64,000 nt of DNA from Longimicrobium sp. (GCA_036377595.1 DASUYB010000130.1:1-64000), one strand, 5' to 3'; shown: positions 24,950-34,359, counted from the first letter of the stretch. Notes: generated by a model not told the origin, from the sequence alone. Program-made: numbers and translations.

Positions 24950-25753
24950 CTACTTCGCGCTCACCCTCGTACCTCTCCGCGACTCCACGGCGCGGAGGAA
25001 GGCGGCGAGGATCGGGGTGCCGTGCAGGAGCGACGCGTCGCCGGGGTCCTGGAACTCCGGATGCCACTGCACGCCGTAGGCGAAGGGCGACGCCGACTCC
25101 GGCTCTCCGTCGCCGCGCGGGTCGTAGCGCAGCGCCTCGACGATGCCGTCGTCGGGGGAGACGGCCTCGACGCGCAGGCCGTCTCCCAGGCGGCGGACGC
25201 CCTGGTGGTGCACGGTGTTCACGCGGCCGCCCTCGCGATCGCCGTACAGCCGCGCGATCCACGAATCCGGCTCGAAGCGCACCTCGTGGAAGAGCTGGTC
25301 GTAGACGTTCCAGTCGCGGTGCGTGCGGCACTGCGGGTTCTGCGTGGCGATGTCCTGCCAGAGCGAGCCGCCCAGCGCCACGTTCATCACCTGCATCCCG
25401 CGGCACACGCCCAGCACGGGGATGTCGCGCTCCAGGCACGCGCGCACCAGCGCGATCTCGTAGCGGTCGCGCACCTCGTCTCCCGCCCACTCGGGCTTGA
25501 GCGGCTCCTCGCCGTAGCTGCCGGGGCAGAGGTCCGAGCCGCCCTGCAGCACCAGCCCGTCCACCTCGCCGAGCAGGTCGCCGATCGTGACGTCGCCCGC
25601 GGGCGTGGGGAGCACGAGCGGAAGCGCGCCGCCGCGCTGCAGCCAGTGCGTGAGCGACTCCTCCGCGTACAGCAGCGTCTTCCCCTTGAAGATCGGACGC
25701 TGCGGGTCCGCGTGAAGAAAGCACGGCGCCACGCCGATGCGCGGGCGGGTCAT
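24950..25753 (-). CDS. puuD: Gamma-glutamyl-gamma-aminobutyrate hydrolase family (PuuD-like, class I glutamine amidotransferase)
   Basis: This gene gives 267 residues from the ATG at 25753. The open frame continues upstream through a GC-rich repeat, which is not part of the gene. The catalytic triad of the peptidase C26 family is visible: Cys117 (VLGVCRGMQ), His231 and Glu233 (VQWHPEF), with the conserved VNTVHHQGVRRLG block near 178. It hydrolyses the gamma-glutamyl bond of gamma-Glu-GABA, releasing glutamate. Other C26 amidases cannot be excluded, but the aldehyde dehydrogenase and GS-like neighbours support a polyamine-type pathway. Confidence 0.88.
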   Translation of the reverse strand: MTRPRIGVAPCFLHADPQRPIFKGKTLLYAEESLTHWLQRGGALPLVLPTPAGDVTIGDLLGEVDGLVLQGGSDLCPGSYGEEPLKPEWAGDEVRDRYEIALVRACLERDIPVLGVCRGMQVMNVALGGSLWQDIATQNPQCRTHRDWNVYDQLFHEVRFEPDSWIARLYGDREGGRVNTVHHQGVRRLGDGLRVEAVSPDDGIVEALRYDPRGDGEPESASPFAYGVQWHPEFQDPGDASLLHGTPILAAFLRAVESRRGTRVSAK

Positions 25754-25816
25754 GGGATGAATACTCCGCGCAGGGCAGGCATCCCAGCGGCTTCGACGAG
25801 CATCCTGCCCGCCCGG

Positions 25817-25945
25817 CCGGCCCCCTCCCCCAGCCCCTCCCCCGCTGCGCAGGGGAGGGGAGCACTCAGCGCGGAAGCTGGATTCGGCGCTTTGTTCTCC
25901 CCCGCCCCTGCGCAGCGGGGGAGGGGCTGGGGGAGGGGGCCGCCC
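25817..25945. repeat. Family C palindrome, copy 3 (about 130 bp)
   Basis: CCCCCTCCCCCAGCCCCTCC at the left is mirrored by GGAGGGGCTGGGGGAGGGGG at the right. Nested inside are a CGCTGCGCAGGGGAGGGG/CCCCGCCCCTGCGCAGCG pair and an AGCACTCAGCGCGGAAG core. It separates the SDR and PuuD-like genes. Confidence 0.85.
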
Positions 25946-25989
25946 GCGGCCGCGCAGAAGCCTGCTTCCCGCTCCCATCCCATCCACCG

Positions 25990-26757
25990 TCAGAAGTAGT
26001 TGCTGGTGATGCCGCCGTCGAGCACGATCACCGCGCCGTTCGTCCACGTGCTCTCGTCGCTGGCCAGGTAGATGCCGGCGTTGACGATGTCCTCCGGGCG
26101 TCCGAAGCGGCCCGTGGGGTTGCGCGCCAGGCGGATTCGCTTGGCCTCGGGGTCGCTCAGCAGCCACTCGGTCATCAGCGGCGTCTCGATGGGGCCGGGG
26201 CAGACGGCGTTGCTGCGCACCCCCCGCGGTCCGAACTGCACCGCCAGCGACTTGGTGAGCGCGATCACCGCGCCCTTGCTGGCGGTGTAGGCGTCCTGCG
26301 GCACGCTGCATCCCAGCAGCGCCACGAAGCTGGCGATGTTGATGACCGACCCTCCCCCGCCCTTCACCATCTCGGGAATCCCGTATTTGCAGCAGAAGTA
26401 GATCCCCTTGACGTTCACGCCGAGGGTTTTATCCCACACCCACTCGTCGGTGTCGACGACGGAGTGGTCCTGCTCCATCATGATCCCCGCGTTGTTGTAG
26501 AGCACGTCCAGCCGCCCGAAGCGCTCCACCGTGGCGGCGATGGCGGCCTGGACGTCGCCCTCCTTCGACACGTCGCAGCGCACGAAGAAGGCATCGCCGC
26601 CGGCGGCCTTCGCGGCGTCGGCGGCCTCGCGGCCGGCGTCCTCCGTCAGGTCGGCCACGGCGACGCGCGCGCCCTCGCGGCAGAACGACTCGGCGGCCAC
26701 GCGTCCCATCCCGCTGCCGCCGCCGGTTACGAAGATGACCTTGTTCTCGAGACGCAT
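25990..26757 (-). CDS. Short-chain dehydrogenase/reductase
   Basis: The 255-residue product starts at ATG 26757. Classical SDR features are: cofactor loop TGGGSGMG (about 11-18), NNAG (about 89-92), and the tetrad Asn115, Ser143, Tyr157, Lys161 (SVPQDAYTASKGA), followed by PGPIETPL and the C-terminal VLDGGITSNYF. Asp36 after the second strand (VAVADLT) favours NAD(H). The substrate is unknown; it could oxidise or reduce an intermediate of the surrounding pathway. Confidence 0.9.
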   Translation of the reverse strand: MRLENKVIFVTGGGSGMGRVAAESFCREGARVAVADLTEDAGREAADAAKAAGGDAFFVRCDVSKEGDVQAAIAATVERFGRLDVLYNNAGIMMEQDHSVVDTDEWVWDKTLGVNVKGIYFCCKYGIPEMVKGGGGSVINIASFVALLGCSVPQDAYTASKGAVIALTKSLAVQFGPRGVRSNAVCPGPIETPLMTEWLLSDPEAKRIRLARNPTGRFGRPEDIVNAGIYLASDESTWTNGAVIVLDGGITSNYF

Positions 26758-26778
26758 CCGGATCTCAGGTGAAAGTGC

Positions 26779-27941
<1,163 letters not shown>

Positions 27942-27969
27942 TCAAGGACCAGCGCTCGCGCGGCCGCCG

Positions 27970-28112
27970 GCTCCCCCCCACCCCCGGCCCCTCCCCCACG
28001 AGGGGGGAGGGATGGGGGAGGGGAGACCTCAGCACGGAGGCAGGCTACAGCGCTGAGTTCTCCCCCGCCCCTGCGAAGCGGGGGAGGGGGCCGGGGGGAG
28101 GGGGCCGCCCGC
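27970..28112. repeat. Family C palindrome, copy 4
   Basis: CCCCCCACCCCCGGCCCCTC on the left mirrors GAGGGGGCCGGGGGGAGGGG on the right. Nested CTCCCCCACGAGGGGGGAG and an AGACCTCAGCACGGAGGC core match copies 2 and 3. It lies between the GS-like gene and ddl. Confidence 0.8.
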
Positions 28113-28156
28113 GGCCGCGGAAACGTACGCTGCCGGCATCGGACTCCACCCCACCA

Positions 28157-28206
28157 CTCAGCACTCAGCACTCAGCACTCAGCACTCAGCATCAGCACTC
28201 AGCACT
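28157..28206. repeat. ACTCAGC heptamer tandem repeat
   Basis: About seven copies of ACTCAGC in a row, with one unit shortened to ATCAGC. It is immediately downstream of the GS-like stop codon on the minus strand. The heptamer also appears at 34459-34475. Confidence 0.85.
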
Positions 28207-28211
28207 CCCCA

Positions 28212-29609
28212 TCACCCCCGCTCGAGGTACCGCTCCCGCTCCCACGTCGTCACCACCGCGTCGTACGTCTCCTGCTCGACGCGGGCGGCGTTGGCGTAGT
28301 GCTCCACCACCTCGTCGCCGAAAATCTCGCGGGCGAGGGTGCTCTCCTCCAGCAGCCGCGCTGCCTCCCACAGCGCGCGGGGGATGCGCGGCACGCCTGT
28401 GGCCGCGTAGCCGTTCCCCAGGAACTGCTCCGGCGGCTCGATCCCGTGCTCGATCCCGTGCAGCCCCGCGCCCAGGATCGCCGCGTACGTCAGGTACGGG
28501 TTCGCGTCGCCGCCGGGGAGGCGGTTCTCGATGCGCAGCGACGCACCGTTGCCCACCACGCGGAAGCCGCAGGTGCGGTTGTCGCGGCCCCACACCACGT
28601 TCACCGGTGCCCAGCTGGCCACCGCGTAGCGCTTGTAGCTGTTCACGAACGGGGCGATGAAGAACGCCAGGTCGCGCGCGACGTACATCATCCCGCCCAG
28701 GAAGTGGCGCATCGTGTCGCTCATCCCGAACGGCTCGGCGCCCTCGGCGAAGAACCGGTTGCGGCCGCCCTCCCCCGCGTCCCACACGCTCACGTGCACG
28801 TGCGCGCTGTTCCCCGTCCAGCGGTGGTCCGGCTTGGCCATGAAGGTCACCGCATGGCCGCCCTGCCACGCCATCTCCTTCACCCCGTGCTTGAACAGCG
28901 CGTGCCGGTCGGCCGCCTCCAGCGCGTCGGCGTAGTGGATGTTGACCTCGTGCTGCCCCGGCGCCGCCTCGCCCTTGCTGAACTCGATCGGCACTCCCGC
29001 CGCCGTCATCTCGTTGCGGAAGCGGCGGTAGAGCGGCTCGGCCTTGGTGGCCTGCAGCAGGTGGTAGTCCTCGTTGTACCAGCCGAAGGGGGTGAGATTG
29101 GAGAAGCCCTTCTCCGCCGCCTGCTCGTAGGTCTCCTTGAGGACGTAGAACTCCAGCTCGCTGGCCATCTTCGGCGCCAGCCCCATCCCGCGCGCGCGCT
29201 CGATCTGCCGCTTCAGGATCCCGCGCGGCGCGATGGGGATGTCGTCGCCCGTCGCCTCGTCCTTCGCGTCCGCGAGAACCAGCGCGGTCTTCTCCAGCCA
29301 GGGGATGACGCGCAGCGTGCCCCAGTCGGGCTCGGCCAGCCAGTCGCCGTAGCCGGTCTCCCAATTCGTGAGGCGGTACCCGGCGGGCGTGGTCATCTCC
29401 ATGTCGGTGCCCAGCAGGTACGTGCAGAAGTGCGTGCCGTGCCGCGCGTGCTCCAGGAAGAAGCCGCCGGTCACGCGCTTGCCCATCAGCCGCCCCTGCA
29501 TGTCGGTGATGGCCACGATCACGGTGTCGATGGCGCCGGAGCGGATGGCGCGCTCCATCTCGTCGGGGGTGATGCGGCCCGGACCCACGCCTGTGCCCGT
29601 CTCGCTCAT
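28212..29609 (-). CDS. Glutamine synthetase family protein, gamma-glutamylpolyamine synthetase-like
   Basis: The predicted 465-residue protein starts at ATG 29609 after GAGG (29614-29617 on the minus strand). Recognisable GS elements are SELEFYVLK (metal Glu), EAAPGQHEVNI, the ATP-site GNSAHVHVSVWD in place of the GNG-H of GlnA, and RIENRLPGGDANPYL with the substrate Arg. The adenylylation-type C-terminal Tyr of GlnA is not seen. This pattern fits PuuA/GlnA4-like ligases that glutamylate amines rather than ammonia. It is the first gene of the minus-strand block with puuD-like and aldehyde dehydrogenase genes. Confidence 0.88.
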   Translation of the reverse strand: MSETGTGVGPGRITPDEMERAIRSGAIDTVIVAITDMQGRLMGKRVTGGFFLEHARHGTHFCTYLLGTDMEMTTPAGYRLTNWETGYGDWLAEPDWGTLRVIPWLEKTALVLADAKDEATGDDIPIAPRGILKRQIERARGMGLAPKMASELEFYVLKETYEQAAEKGFSNLTPFGWYNEDYHLLQATKAEPLYRRFRNEMTAAGVPIEFSKGEAAPGQHEVNIHYADALEAADRHALFKHGVKEMAWQGGHAVTFMAKPDHRWTGNSAHVHVSVWDAGEGGRNRFFAEGAEPFGMSDTMRHFLGGMMYVARDLAFFIAPFVNSYKRYAVASWAPVNVVWGRDNRTCGFRVVGNGASLRIENRLPGGDANPYLTYAAILGAGLHGIEHGIEPPEQFLGNGYAATGVPRIPRALWEAARLLEESTLAREIFGDEVVEHYANAARVEQETYDAVVTTWERERYLERG

Positions 29610-29789
29610 CGCGCCTCGGGAAGATGGGGATGATGATGGTGATGCGGTTGGGACGACCGTGACGATGAGGCCGCGCGCCACCGGTTGCAAGAAGCGGCCC
29701 CGCGAGGCCACGCGATGCTTGTGCGATGCATTGCCGTCGATGACGTTTGATCGCCACGCCATCGCGCCCACGCCTCACCCATCCCGCCG

Positions 29790-30359
29790 ATGCGCATCCC
29801 GCTCCCGAGCCTCGCGCTCGCCCTGCTCGCCGCGTCGCCACTCGCGGCGCAGCGCCCGCCCGAGCCGTACATCGACCGCGGCATCTGCCCGTTCGAGTGC
29901 TGCACCTACCGCGACTGGACGGCGGTGGGAACGATCCCCGTCTACGCCGAGCCGAAGATCGGCGCGCGGGAGATGTTCACCATCGCGCCCCGCGCCACCT
30001 TCCGCGCCGTCACCGGCGACGTGCACCTGCGGCAGGTGGGCATCGTCGTGGCCCGCCGCGCCGTGCCGCTCGAAGTAGCCGTCGGCGAGCAGCCGCGCAG
30101 CCTGGCCGCGGGCGACACGGCGTACGTCCTCAGCTATGTCGGGGAGGGCTACTACCGCCTCTGGATTCGCGGCGAGATCCAGTCGTACGAGGCGTTCTGG
30201 GACGACCGCCACGAATACCCGCGGCCGACGGACCGCCCGGGGGTGATGGTGCGCGACCCCGACGAGTTGTGGTGGGTGAAGGTCCGCACCCGCGCGGGCC
30301 GCGGCGGATGGATCCGGATGGACCGCGCCGACGTGGAGGGCGCCGACGCATGCGGCTGA
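29790..30359 (+). CDS. Secreted protein with SH3-like repeats
   Basis: This 189-residue product has a signal peptide (1-20, ending PLAAQ). A CPFECC cluster follows near residue 33. Two beta-barrel-like segments are present: TIPVYAEPKIGAREMFTIA, and a later MVRDPDELWWVKVRTRAGRGG with the W-x-x-V-x-x-x-x-G-x-x-G-W pattern of bacterial SH3 domains. Cell-wall or periplasmic binding is likely. A tiny ORF overlaps its stop. Confidence 0.78.
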   Translation: MRIPLPSLALALLAASPLAAQRPPEPYIDRGICPFECCTYRDWTAVGTIPVYAEPKIGAREMFTIAPRATFRAVTGDVHLRQVGIVVARRAVPLEVAVGEQPRSLAAGDTAYVLSYVGEGYYRLWIRGEIQSYEAFWDDRHEYPRPTDRPGVMVRDPDELWWVKVRTRAGRGGWIRMDRADVEGADACG

Positions 30360-30523
30360 CACTCCTCGCCGCGATTTCCCTTCTGCTCGCGCCGCAGGCC
30401 GCGGACGGGCAGCAGCTCATCGACCCGTTCGCCGGCGTGCGGCCTTTCACTCCGCGAAGAACGAGAAATCGAACGCGGCAACTTCACCCCTTCCGGCGAC
30501 TTCTTCGATGCCCTACGTGCTGA
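30350..30523 (+). CDS. Short secreted-type ORF, possible gene remnant
   Basis: The 57-residue ORF overlaps the stop of the previous gene, so it could be translationally coupled. It begins with a plausible signal peptide (MRLTLLAAISLLLAPQAADG) but after QQLIDPFAGVRPF it becomes Arg/Thr-rich and low-complexity. It may be the truncated 5' end of a secreted protein. Confidence 0.45.
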   Translation: MRLTLLAAISLLLAPQAADGQQLIDPFAGVRPFTPRRTRNRTRQLHPFRRLLRCPTC

Positions 30524-30555
30524 GATGATCCCACGCCGGGACTCATCATCCACGA

Positions 30556-30589
30556 ATCGAGCCGCCGGAGAACGCTCCGGCGGCTCGAT
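30556..30589. terminator. Bidirectional terminator
   Basis: A 15-bp perfect stem (ATCGAGCCGCCGGAG and its complement) with loop AACG, followed by CGTTTG. It sits between convergent genes ending at 30523 (+) and 30614 (-). Confidence 0.8.
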
Positions 30590-30613
30590 CGTTTGTGAGG
30601 CGAATCGCGACGC

Positions 30614-31177
30614 TCAGGCCACGGCGGCCACGGGCCGGGGCTGCGCGGCTTCCACGGGCACCGCGACGGGGAGCAGCTTCCGGCGCAGCGCGCCCAGCGC
30701 GAGGCCGGCCAGCATCCACCCGAACACCTGCTCGCCGGTGGCCAGCAGCGCGTACGACCAGGGGAAGCCGAACCAGATCGCATCGGAGAACGAGATCCCC
30801 ACGCCCGCCGCCAGCCCGGCGAGCCCGAGCAGCATCCCGTCGCGCGCCACGGTGGCCGACGCGAACGCGAGCACCAGCATCGCCAGCAGCGCGCCGAGCG
30901 CGAGGTCCGCGAGCCCTTCCTTCACCAGGAACGGACCCACCGGCGCATTGCTCTGGTCGGCCATGTCGGGCGTCATCCGCACGGCCGCGACCACGCCGCG
31001 CGAGGAGAAGTACAGCCCGTTCGAGGCCGCGCCCTGGCGCACAGTCGCGGCCACGGCCTGGTCGTTGGAGAACTGCTTCAGCACCAGCGGGTCCAGGCTC
31101 ATGTTCCAGGCGGCGCCCCAGGCGAACAGGATCACGCCCGCGACCACGGCGCCGACCAGCACGAACTTCGTCTTCAT
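30614..31177 (-). CDS. Membrane protein of unknown function
   Basis: The gene encodes 187 residues with four or five hydrophobic helices: an N-terminal anchor (FVLVGAVVAGVILFAWGAAW), a pair around 95-140 (DLALGALLAMLVLAFASA, GMLLGLAGLAAGVGI), and YALLATGEQVFGWMLAGLAL near the end. The 30-90 loop is probably periplasmic. The C-terminal tail is Pro/Val-rich. Family not recognised. Its start follows GGAGGTGGGCC. Confidence 0.8.
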   Translation of the reverse strand: MKTKFVLVGAVVAGVILFAWGAAWNMSLDPLVLKQFSNDQAVAATVRQGAASNGLYFSSRGVVAAVRMTPDMADQSNAPVGPFLVKEGLADLALGALLAMLVLAFASATVARDGMLLGLAGLAAGVGISFSDAIWFGFPWSYALLATGEQVFGWMLAGLALGALRRKLLPVAVPVEAAQPRPVAAVA

Positions 31178-31276
31178 GGCCCACCTCCGGGGGGATTGAC
31201 GGCGGGAGAAAGGGGATTCGATGCGGCGTCCGCAGTGTGCCGTCCACCATGCACACTGTCAATACTTTCGAACGAC

Positions 31277-31306
31277 GAGAGGCCGCCCGGGGCAGGACGG
31301 CCTCTC
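31277..31306 (-). terminator. Hairpin after threonine synthase
   Basis: GAGAGGCCG (31277-31285) pairs with CGGCCTCTC (31298-31306), 27 nt beyond the minus-strand stop at 31333. T-rich sequence follows weakly on the minus strand. Confidence 0.65.
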
Positions 31307-31332
31307 TTCGCGATGGTGATGGAGACCGGCGG

Positions 31333-32508
31333 CTACATCCCCACGTACTTCAGGCCGCTGCCGGTGTTGAAGAGGACGACGGAGTCGCTCTCGCGGATGG
31401 CTCCGGTGGAGCGGAGGCGCTCGACGGCGGCGGCGGTGGCGGCGCCCTCGGGCGCGCAGAAGATGCCGGTGTCGCCGCCGACGATGGGCGTCCATCGCCG
31501 CATCTCGTCGTCGGGGACGGCGACGGCGGCGCCGCCGGACTCGCGGATGGCGCGCAGCATCAGGAAGTCGCCCACGGCGCGGGGGACGCGCAGCCCCGAG
31601 GCGTACGTCTCCGCGTCCTCCCACGGCGCGGCGTCCTCCGTCCCCTGCTCCCAGGCGCGGACGATGGGGGCGCAGCCGGCGGCCTGCACGGAGATCATCC
31701 GCGGGCGCGCGGAGCCGATCCACCCCATCGCCTCCATCTCCTCGAACGCCTTCCACATCCCCACCAGCCCCGTCCCCCCGCCGGTGGGATAGACGATCAC
31801 GTCGGGCAGCGTCCAGCCGAGCTGCTCGGCCACCTCGTACCCCATGGTCTTCTTCCCCTCCACGCGATACGGCTCCTTGAGCGTCGACAGGTCGAACCAG
31901 CCGTGCTCGCGCGCGCCGGCGGCCACGCGCACCGCGCAGTCGGTGATCAGCCCGTCGAGCAGCTCCACGTCGGCGCCGAGCGCGCGCATCTCCTCCACGA
32001 TGGGCGCGGGCGTGTCGCTGGGGACGACGACGTGCGCGCGCATCCCGGCGGCGGCGGCGTAGGCGGCGGTGGCGCTCCCCGCGTTCCCCGCGCTGGGGAG
32101 GGCGACCTCGCCGATCCCCAGCTCCTTCGCGCGCGAGACGGCCATGCACAGCCCGCGCGCCTTGAACGACGCGGTGGGGTTCTGCCCCTCGTCCTTGATC
32201 CACATCCGCGCGACCCCGAGGCGATCCGCGAGCCGCGGCGCGTCGACCAGCGGCGTCCACCCCTCGCCGAGGCGGACGGCGTGGGCGGGGTCGCGCACGG
32301 GAAGGAGCTCGTGGTAGCGCCACAGGTCGGCGTCGCGGCACGCCAGCTCGTCGCGCGAGAGGCGGCGGGCGACGGACGCCAGGTCGTAGCGCGGATACAG
32401 CGGCTTCTCGCAGCATGGCGAGAGCCGGTGCGGGGTCTCGCTCTCGTAGCGCGCGCCGCAGCGGGTGCACTCCAGGTGCGTGGCCCCGCCGAAAGATTCA
32501 TTCGACAA
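31333..32508 (-). CDS. thrC: Threonine synthase
   Basis: A 391-residue PLP-dependent fold-type II enzyme. The N-terminal zinc ribbon Cys14-x2-Cys17 ... Cys32-Cys33 (LECTRCG, SPCCEKP) is typical of the class of threonine synthases found in many bacteria and archaea. The PLP Lys is Lys116 in NPTASFKARG; PSAGNAGSATAAY is the substrate loop and PTGGGTGLVGMW the phosphate loop. It converts O-phosphohomoserine to threonine. A cysteate-synthase-like paralog is the main alternative. It stands alone on the minus strand. Confidence 0.92.
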   Translation of the reverse strand: MSNESFGGATHLECTRCGARYESETPHRLSPCCEKPLYPRYDLASVARRLSRDELACRDADLWRYHELLPVRDPAHAVRLGEGWTPLVDAPRLADRLGVARMWIKDEGQNPTASFKARGLCMAVSRAKELGIGEVALPSAGNAGSATAAYAAAAGMRAHVVVPSDTPAPIVEEMRALGADVELLDGLITDCAVRVAAGAREHGWFDLSTLKEPYRVEGKKTMGYEVAEQLGWTLPDVIVYPTGGGTGLVGMWKAFEEMEAMGWIGSARPRMISVQAAGCAPIVRAWEQGTEDAAPWEDAETYASGLRVPRAVGDFLMLRAIRESGGAAVAVPDDEMRRWTPIVGGDTGIFCAPEGAATAAAVERLRSTGAIRESDSVVLFNTGSGLKYVGM

Positions 32509-32540
32509 GCTATTTCTCTCCCGGTCTGCGAAACTGTGCT

Positions 32541-33080
32541 CTAACCAAGCGCGGCGTCCGCTCTTGGCGGCAGGTTGAAACCTGCCGCTGGAACTTCAAG
32601 AAGTCCGCCTTCGCGGACTCCGGTGGCCATGTCCTGCCGGGATGCCGGCATGTTGGCGGCATCAGGATCGCCGGGGACCGTCGGCTCGAGAAAGTTTGCC
32701 ACCCGGCCCGTGCGGTGGTGCTGCTCCTGGTTCAGCACATAGCCACGGATTCGCGCCACGTGCTGGCGAGAGACGCTGAACGCGCCGTACCCGCCCTGCC
32801 ACCGGAATATCTGAACCGGGCGTGCAGCACTGTTCACGAGGAACGACGAGGCGCCTTTCAACTGCTTCACCAGATCGGCGGGAGCGATGGATGCCGGCGC
32901 GCGGACCAGCAGGTGCACATGGTCCTCCATGCCGCCGATGGCGATCACCGCGACCCGGAGCTTGCGGCACTCCGCCTGGAGTGACCGGTACACCGCGTCG
33001 CGAACCTCGCCGGCCAGGAGCGGAAGCCGGTCCCAGGTGGCCCAGACCAGATGCAGGTACAACTCGGCATGGCTGCTCAT
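32541..33080 (-). CDS. REP-associated tyrosine transposase (RAYT, IS200/IS605 TnpA-like)
   Basis: The 179-residue protein starts MSSHAELYLHLVWATWDRLP at ATG 33080. The HUH nuclease motif is His54-x-His56 (MEDHVHLLV) and the nucleophile is probably Tyr114 (IRGYVLNQEQHH), the standard Y1 layout. The coding region extends into the left REP arm, so the last roughly 25 residues (after QDMATGVREGGLLEV) are encoded by repeat sequence. No TnpB partner is present, and matching inverted arms flank the gene. Confidence 0.9.
   Translation of the reverse strand: MSSHAELYLHLVWATWDRLPLLAGEVRDAVYRSLQAECRKLRVAVIAIGGMEDHVHLLVRAPASIAPADLVKQLKGASSFLVNSAARPVQIFRWQGGYGAFSVSRQHVARIRGYVLNQEQHHRTGRVANFLEPTVPGDPDAANMPASRQDMATGVREGGLLEVPAAGFNLPPRADAALG
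32560..32625. repeat. Left REP arm of the RAYT gene
   Basis: Contains a hairpin GGCAGGTTGAAACCTGCC, then GCTGGAACTTCAAG, then a second hairpin AGTCCGCCTTCGCGGACT. The right arm (33130-33195) is its inverted counterpart, with compensatory changes in the first hairpin. Confidence 0.85.
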
Positions 33081-33129
33081 GGCGATCCCCCGGGGCGAGA
33101 GTGACGCCTGCGGCCGCGAATGGAAGCCG

Positions 33130-33195
33130 CGGCCACAGTCCGCGAAGGCGGACTTCTTGAAGTTCCAGCGGTGGGTTTCAACCCACCGACACCGG
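33130..33195. repeat. Right REP arm of the RAYT gene
   Basis: In inverted orientation it contains AGTCCGCGAAGGCGGACT, CTTGAAGTTCCAGC and the hairpin GGTGGGTTTCAACCCACC. About 33 central bases mirror the left arm exactly, while the outer hairpin has changed on both sides of its stem so it still pairs. Confidence 0.85.
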
Positions 33196-33338
33196 CGGGC
33201 AGCCACCCTGAATGGCGCTGGAAGCTCACAATCTTCACCCCGTCGCCGACAGATCCGCAACCACCCGCGCGTAACCCGCCACCGCCGCGCCGCATCACAC
33301 CCTTCGAGCCAGCACAGCCCACCCACCTGACGCCGAGA

Positions 33339-34067
33339 GTGTTGCGCGTGCCGCGTGCGCTGCCGTATCTGTTCCCCTCGCCATCGTCCGTGCGCCCACC
33401 CGCGCGGCGCCGTCCGCCCGCGCAGCGATTCCGCCGCACGCACCTGCCGCCCGTGCAACCCGCGCCGCCCGCCGAGCCCGCCGCCACCGGCCCGGACGCC
33501 GCCCTCCTCGCCCGCCTCCGCGCGGGCGACGACGACGCGTTCCGCGAGCTGGTGCGCGAGCAGATGCCCATCCTCCTGCGCGTGACCCGGCGGCTGCTGC
33601 GCTCCGAGGACGAGGCGCGCGACGCGGTGCAGGACGCGTTCGTGGCCGCCTTCCGGGGGCTCCCCTCCTTCCGCGGCGACTCGCGGCTGGGCACCTGGCT
33701 CTACCGCATCGCCGTGAACGCGGCGCTGGCCAAGCTACGGGCGCGCGCGGGCGCCGACGAGGTGAGCCTGGACGAGTGGCTCCCGCGCTTCGCGGAAGAC
33801 GGGCACCAGGTGGAGCCGAGCGCGCCGTGGCCGACCGACGCCGGCGCCGAGCAGGCCGAGGTGCGCGCCCACGTGCGCCGCGCGATCGACCGCCTCCCCG
33901 ACACCTACCGCACCGTCATCCTCCTGCGCGACATCGAGGAGCTCAGCACCGACGAGGCGGCCGAGGTGCTCGGTATCTCACCCGGCGCGGTGAAGGTGCG
34001 GCTGCACCGCGCGCGGCAGGCGCTACGCACGCTGCTCGACCCGTGGATGCGGGGGGAGCGGGAATGA
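33339..34067 (+). CDS. ECF-type RNA polymerase sigma factor
   Basis: The product is about 242 residues from GTG 33339. Nearby GTG and TTG codons (33348, 33342) are also possible because no clear Shine-Dalgarno is visible and residues 1-45 are Pro/Arg-rich. The sigma region 2 is DAFRELVREQMPILLRVTRR followed by DAVQDAFVAAF and SRLGTWLYRIAVNAALAKLR. Region 4 is DRLPDTYRTVILLRDIEELS with the HTH EAAEVLGISPGAVKVRLHRA. The stop overlaps the start of the anti-sigma gene (ATGA), the standard co-regulated arrangement. Confidence 0.92.
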   Translation: MLRVPRALPYLFPSPSSVRPPARRRPPAQRFRRTHLPPVQPAPPAEPAATGPDAALLARLRAGDDDAFRELVREQMPILLRVTRRLLRSEDEARDAVQDAFVAAFRGLPSFRGDSRLGTWLYRIAVNAALAKLRARAGADEVSLDEWLPRFAEDGHQVEPSAPWPTDAGAEQAEVRAHVRRAIDRLPDTYRTVILLRDIEELSTDEAAEVLGISPGAVKVRLHRARQALRTLLDPWMRGERE

Positions 34068-34309
34068 GCGCGCTTCCCAACTGCCGCGAGGTGCTTGACT
34101 TCCTCGACGACTACTACGCCGGCGAGCTCGACCCCATGCGCACCGGGGCCTTCGAGCGGCACCTGGCGCTCTGCCCCTCGTGCCGCGGCTACCTCGACAG
34201 CTACCGCCGCACGATCGAGATGGAGCGCGAGGCGTTCGCCGAGCCCGAGCTCCAGGACCCGCCCGAGGAGCTGGTCGACGCGATCCTGGCGATCCGGCGG
34301 CCAGCGTGA
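34064..34309 (+). CDS. Zinc-finger anti-sigma factor (ZAS domain)
   Basis: This 81-residue protein overlaps the sigma gene by 4 nt (ATGA). It carries His33-x3-Cys37-x2-Cys40 (ERHLALCPSC), the zinc-binding core of ZAS anti-sigma proteins, with an additional Cys7. It has no membrane segment, so it is a soluble anti-sigma that probably binds the adjacent ECF factor and may respond to oxidative or thiol stress. Confidence 0.9.
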   Translation: MSALPNCREVLDFLDDYYAGELDPMRTGAFERHLALCPSCRGYLDSYRRTIEMEREAFAEPELQDPPEELVDAILAIRRPA

Positions 34310-34322
34310 GTGCATGATACAA

Positions 34323-34359
34323 GTGCGAAAGTGCGAAAGTGCGAAAGTGCGAAAGTGCG
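34323..34359. repeat. GTGCGAAA octamer tandem repeat
   Basis: Four exact copies of GTGCGAAA followed by GTGCG, starting 14 nt after the anti-sigma stop. Slippage-prone. It has no spacers, so it is not a CRISPR. Confidence 0.85.

Noticed and set aside
29790-30523. Riboswitch or leader structure near the SH3-like gene
   Set aside because: The only stem present is a simple terminator at 30556-30589. No conserved aptamer-like segments were noticed in this or other 5' leaders.
32541-33195. Complete IS200/IS605 insertion sequence
   Set aside because: There is no TnpB and the arms are REP-type double hairpins on both sides rather than subterminal IS hairpins. RAYT with REP arms explains it better.
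34323-34359. Possible CRISPR-like array
   Set aside because: Units are 8 nt with no spacers, so this is a simple tandem repeat. No cas gene is in the window.
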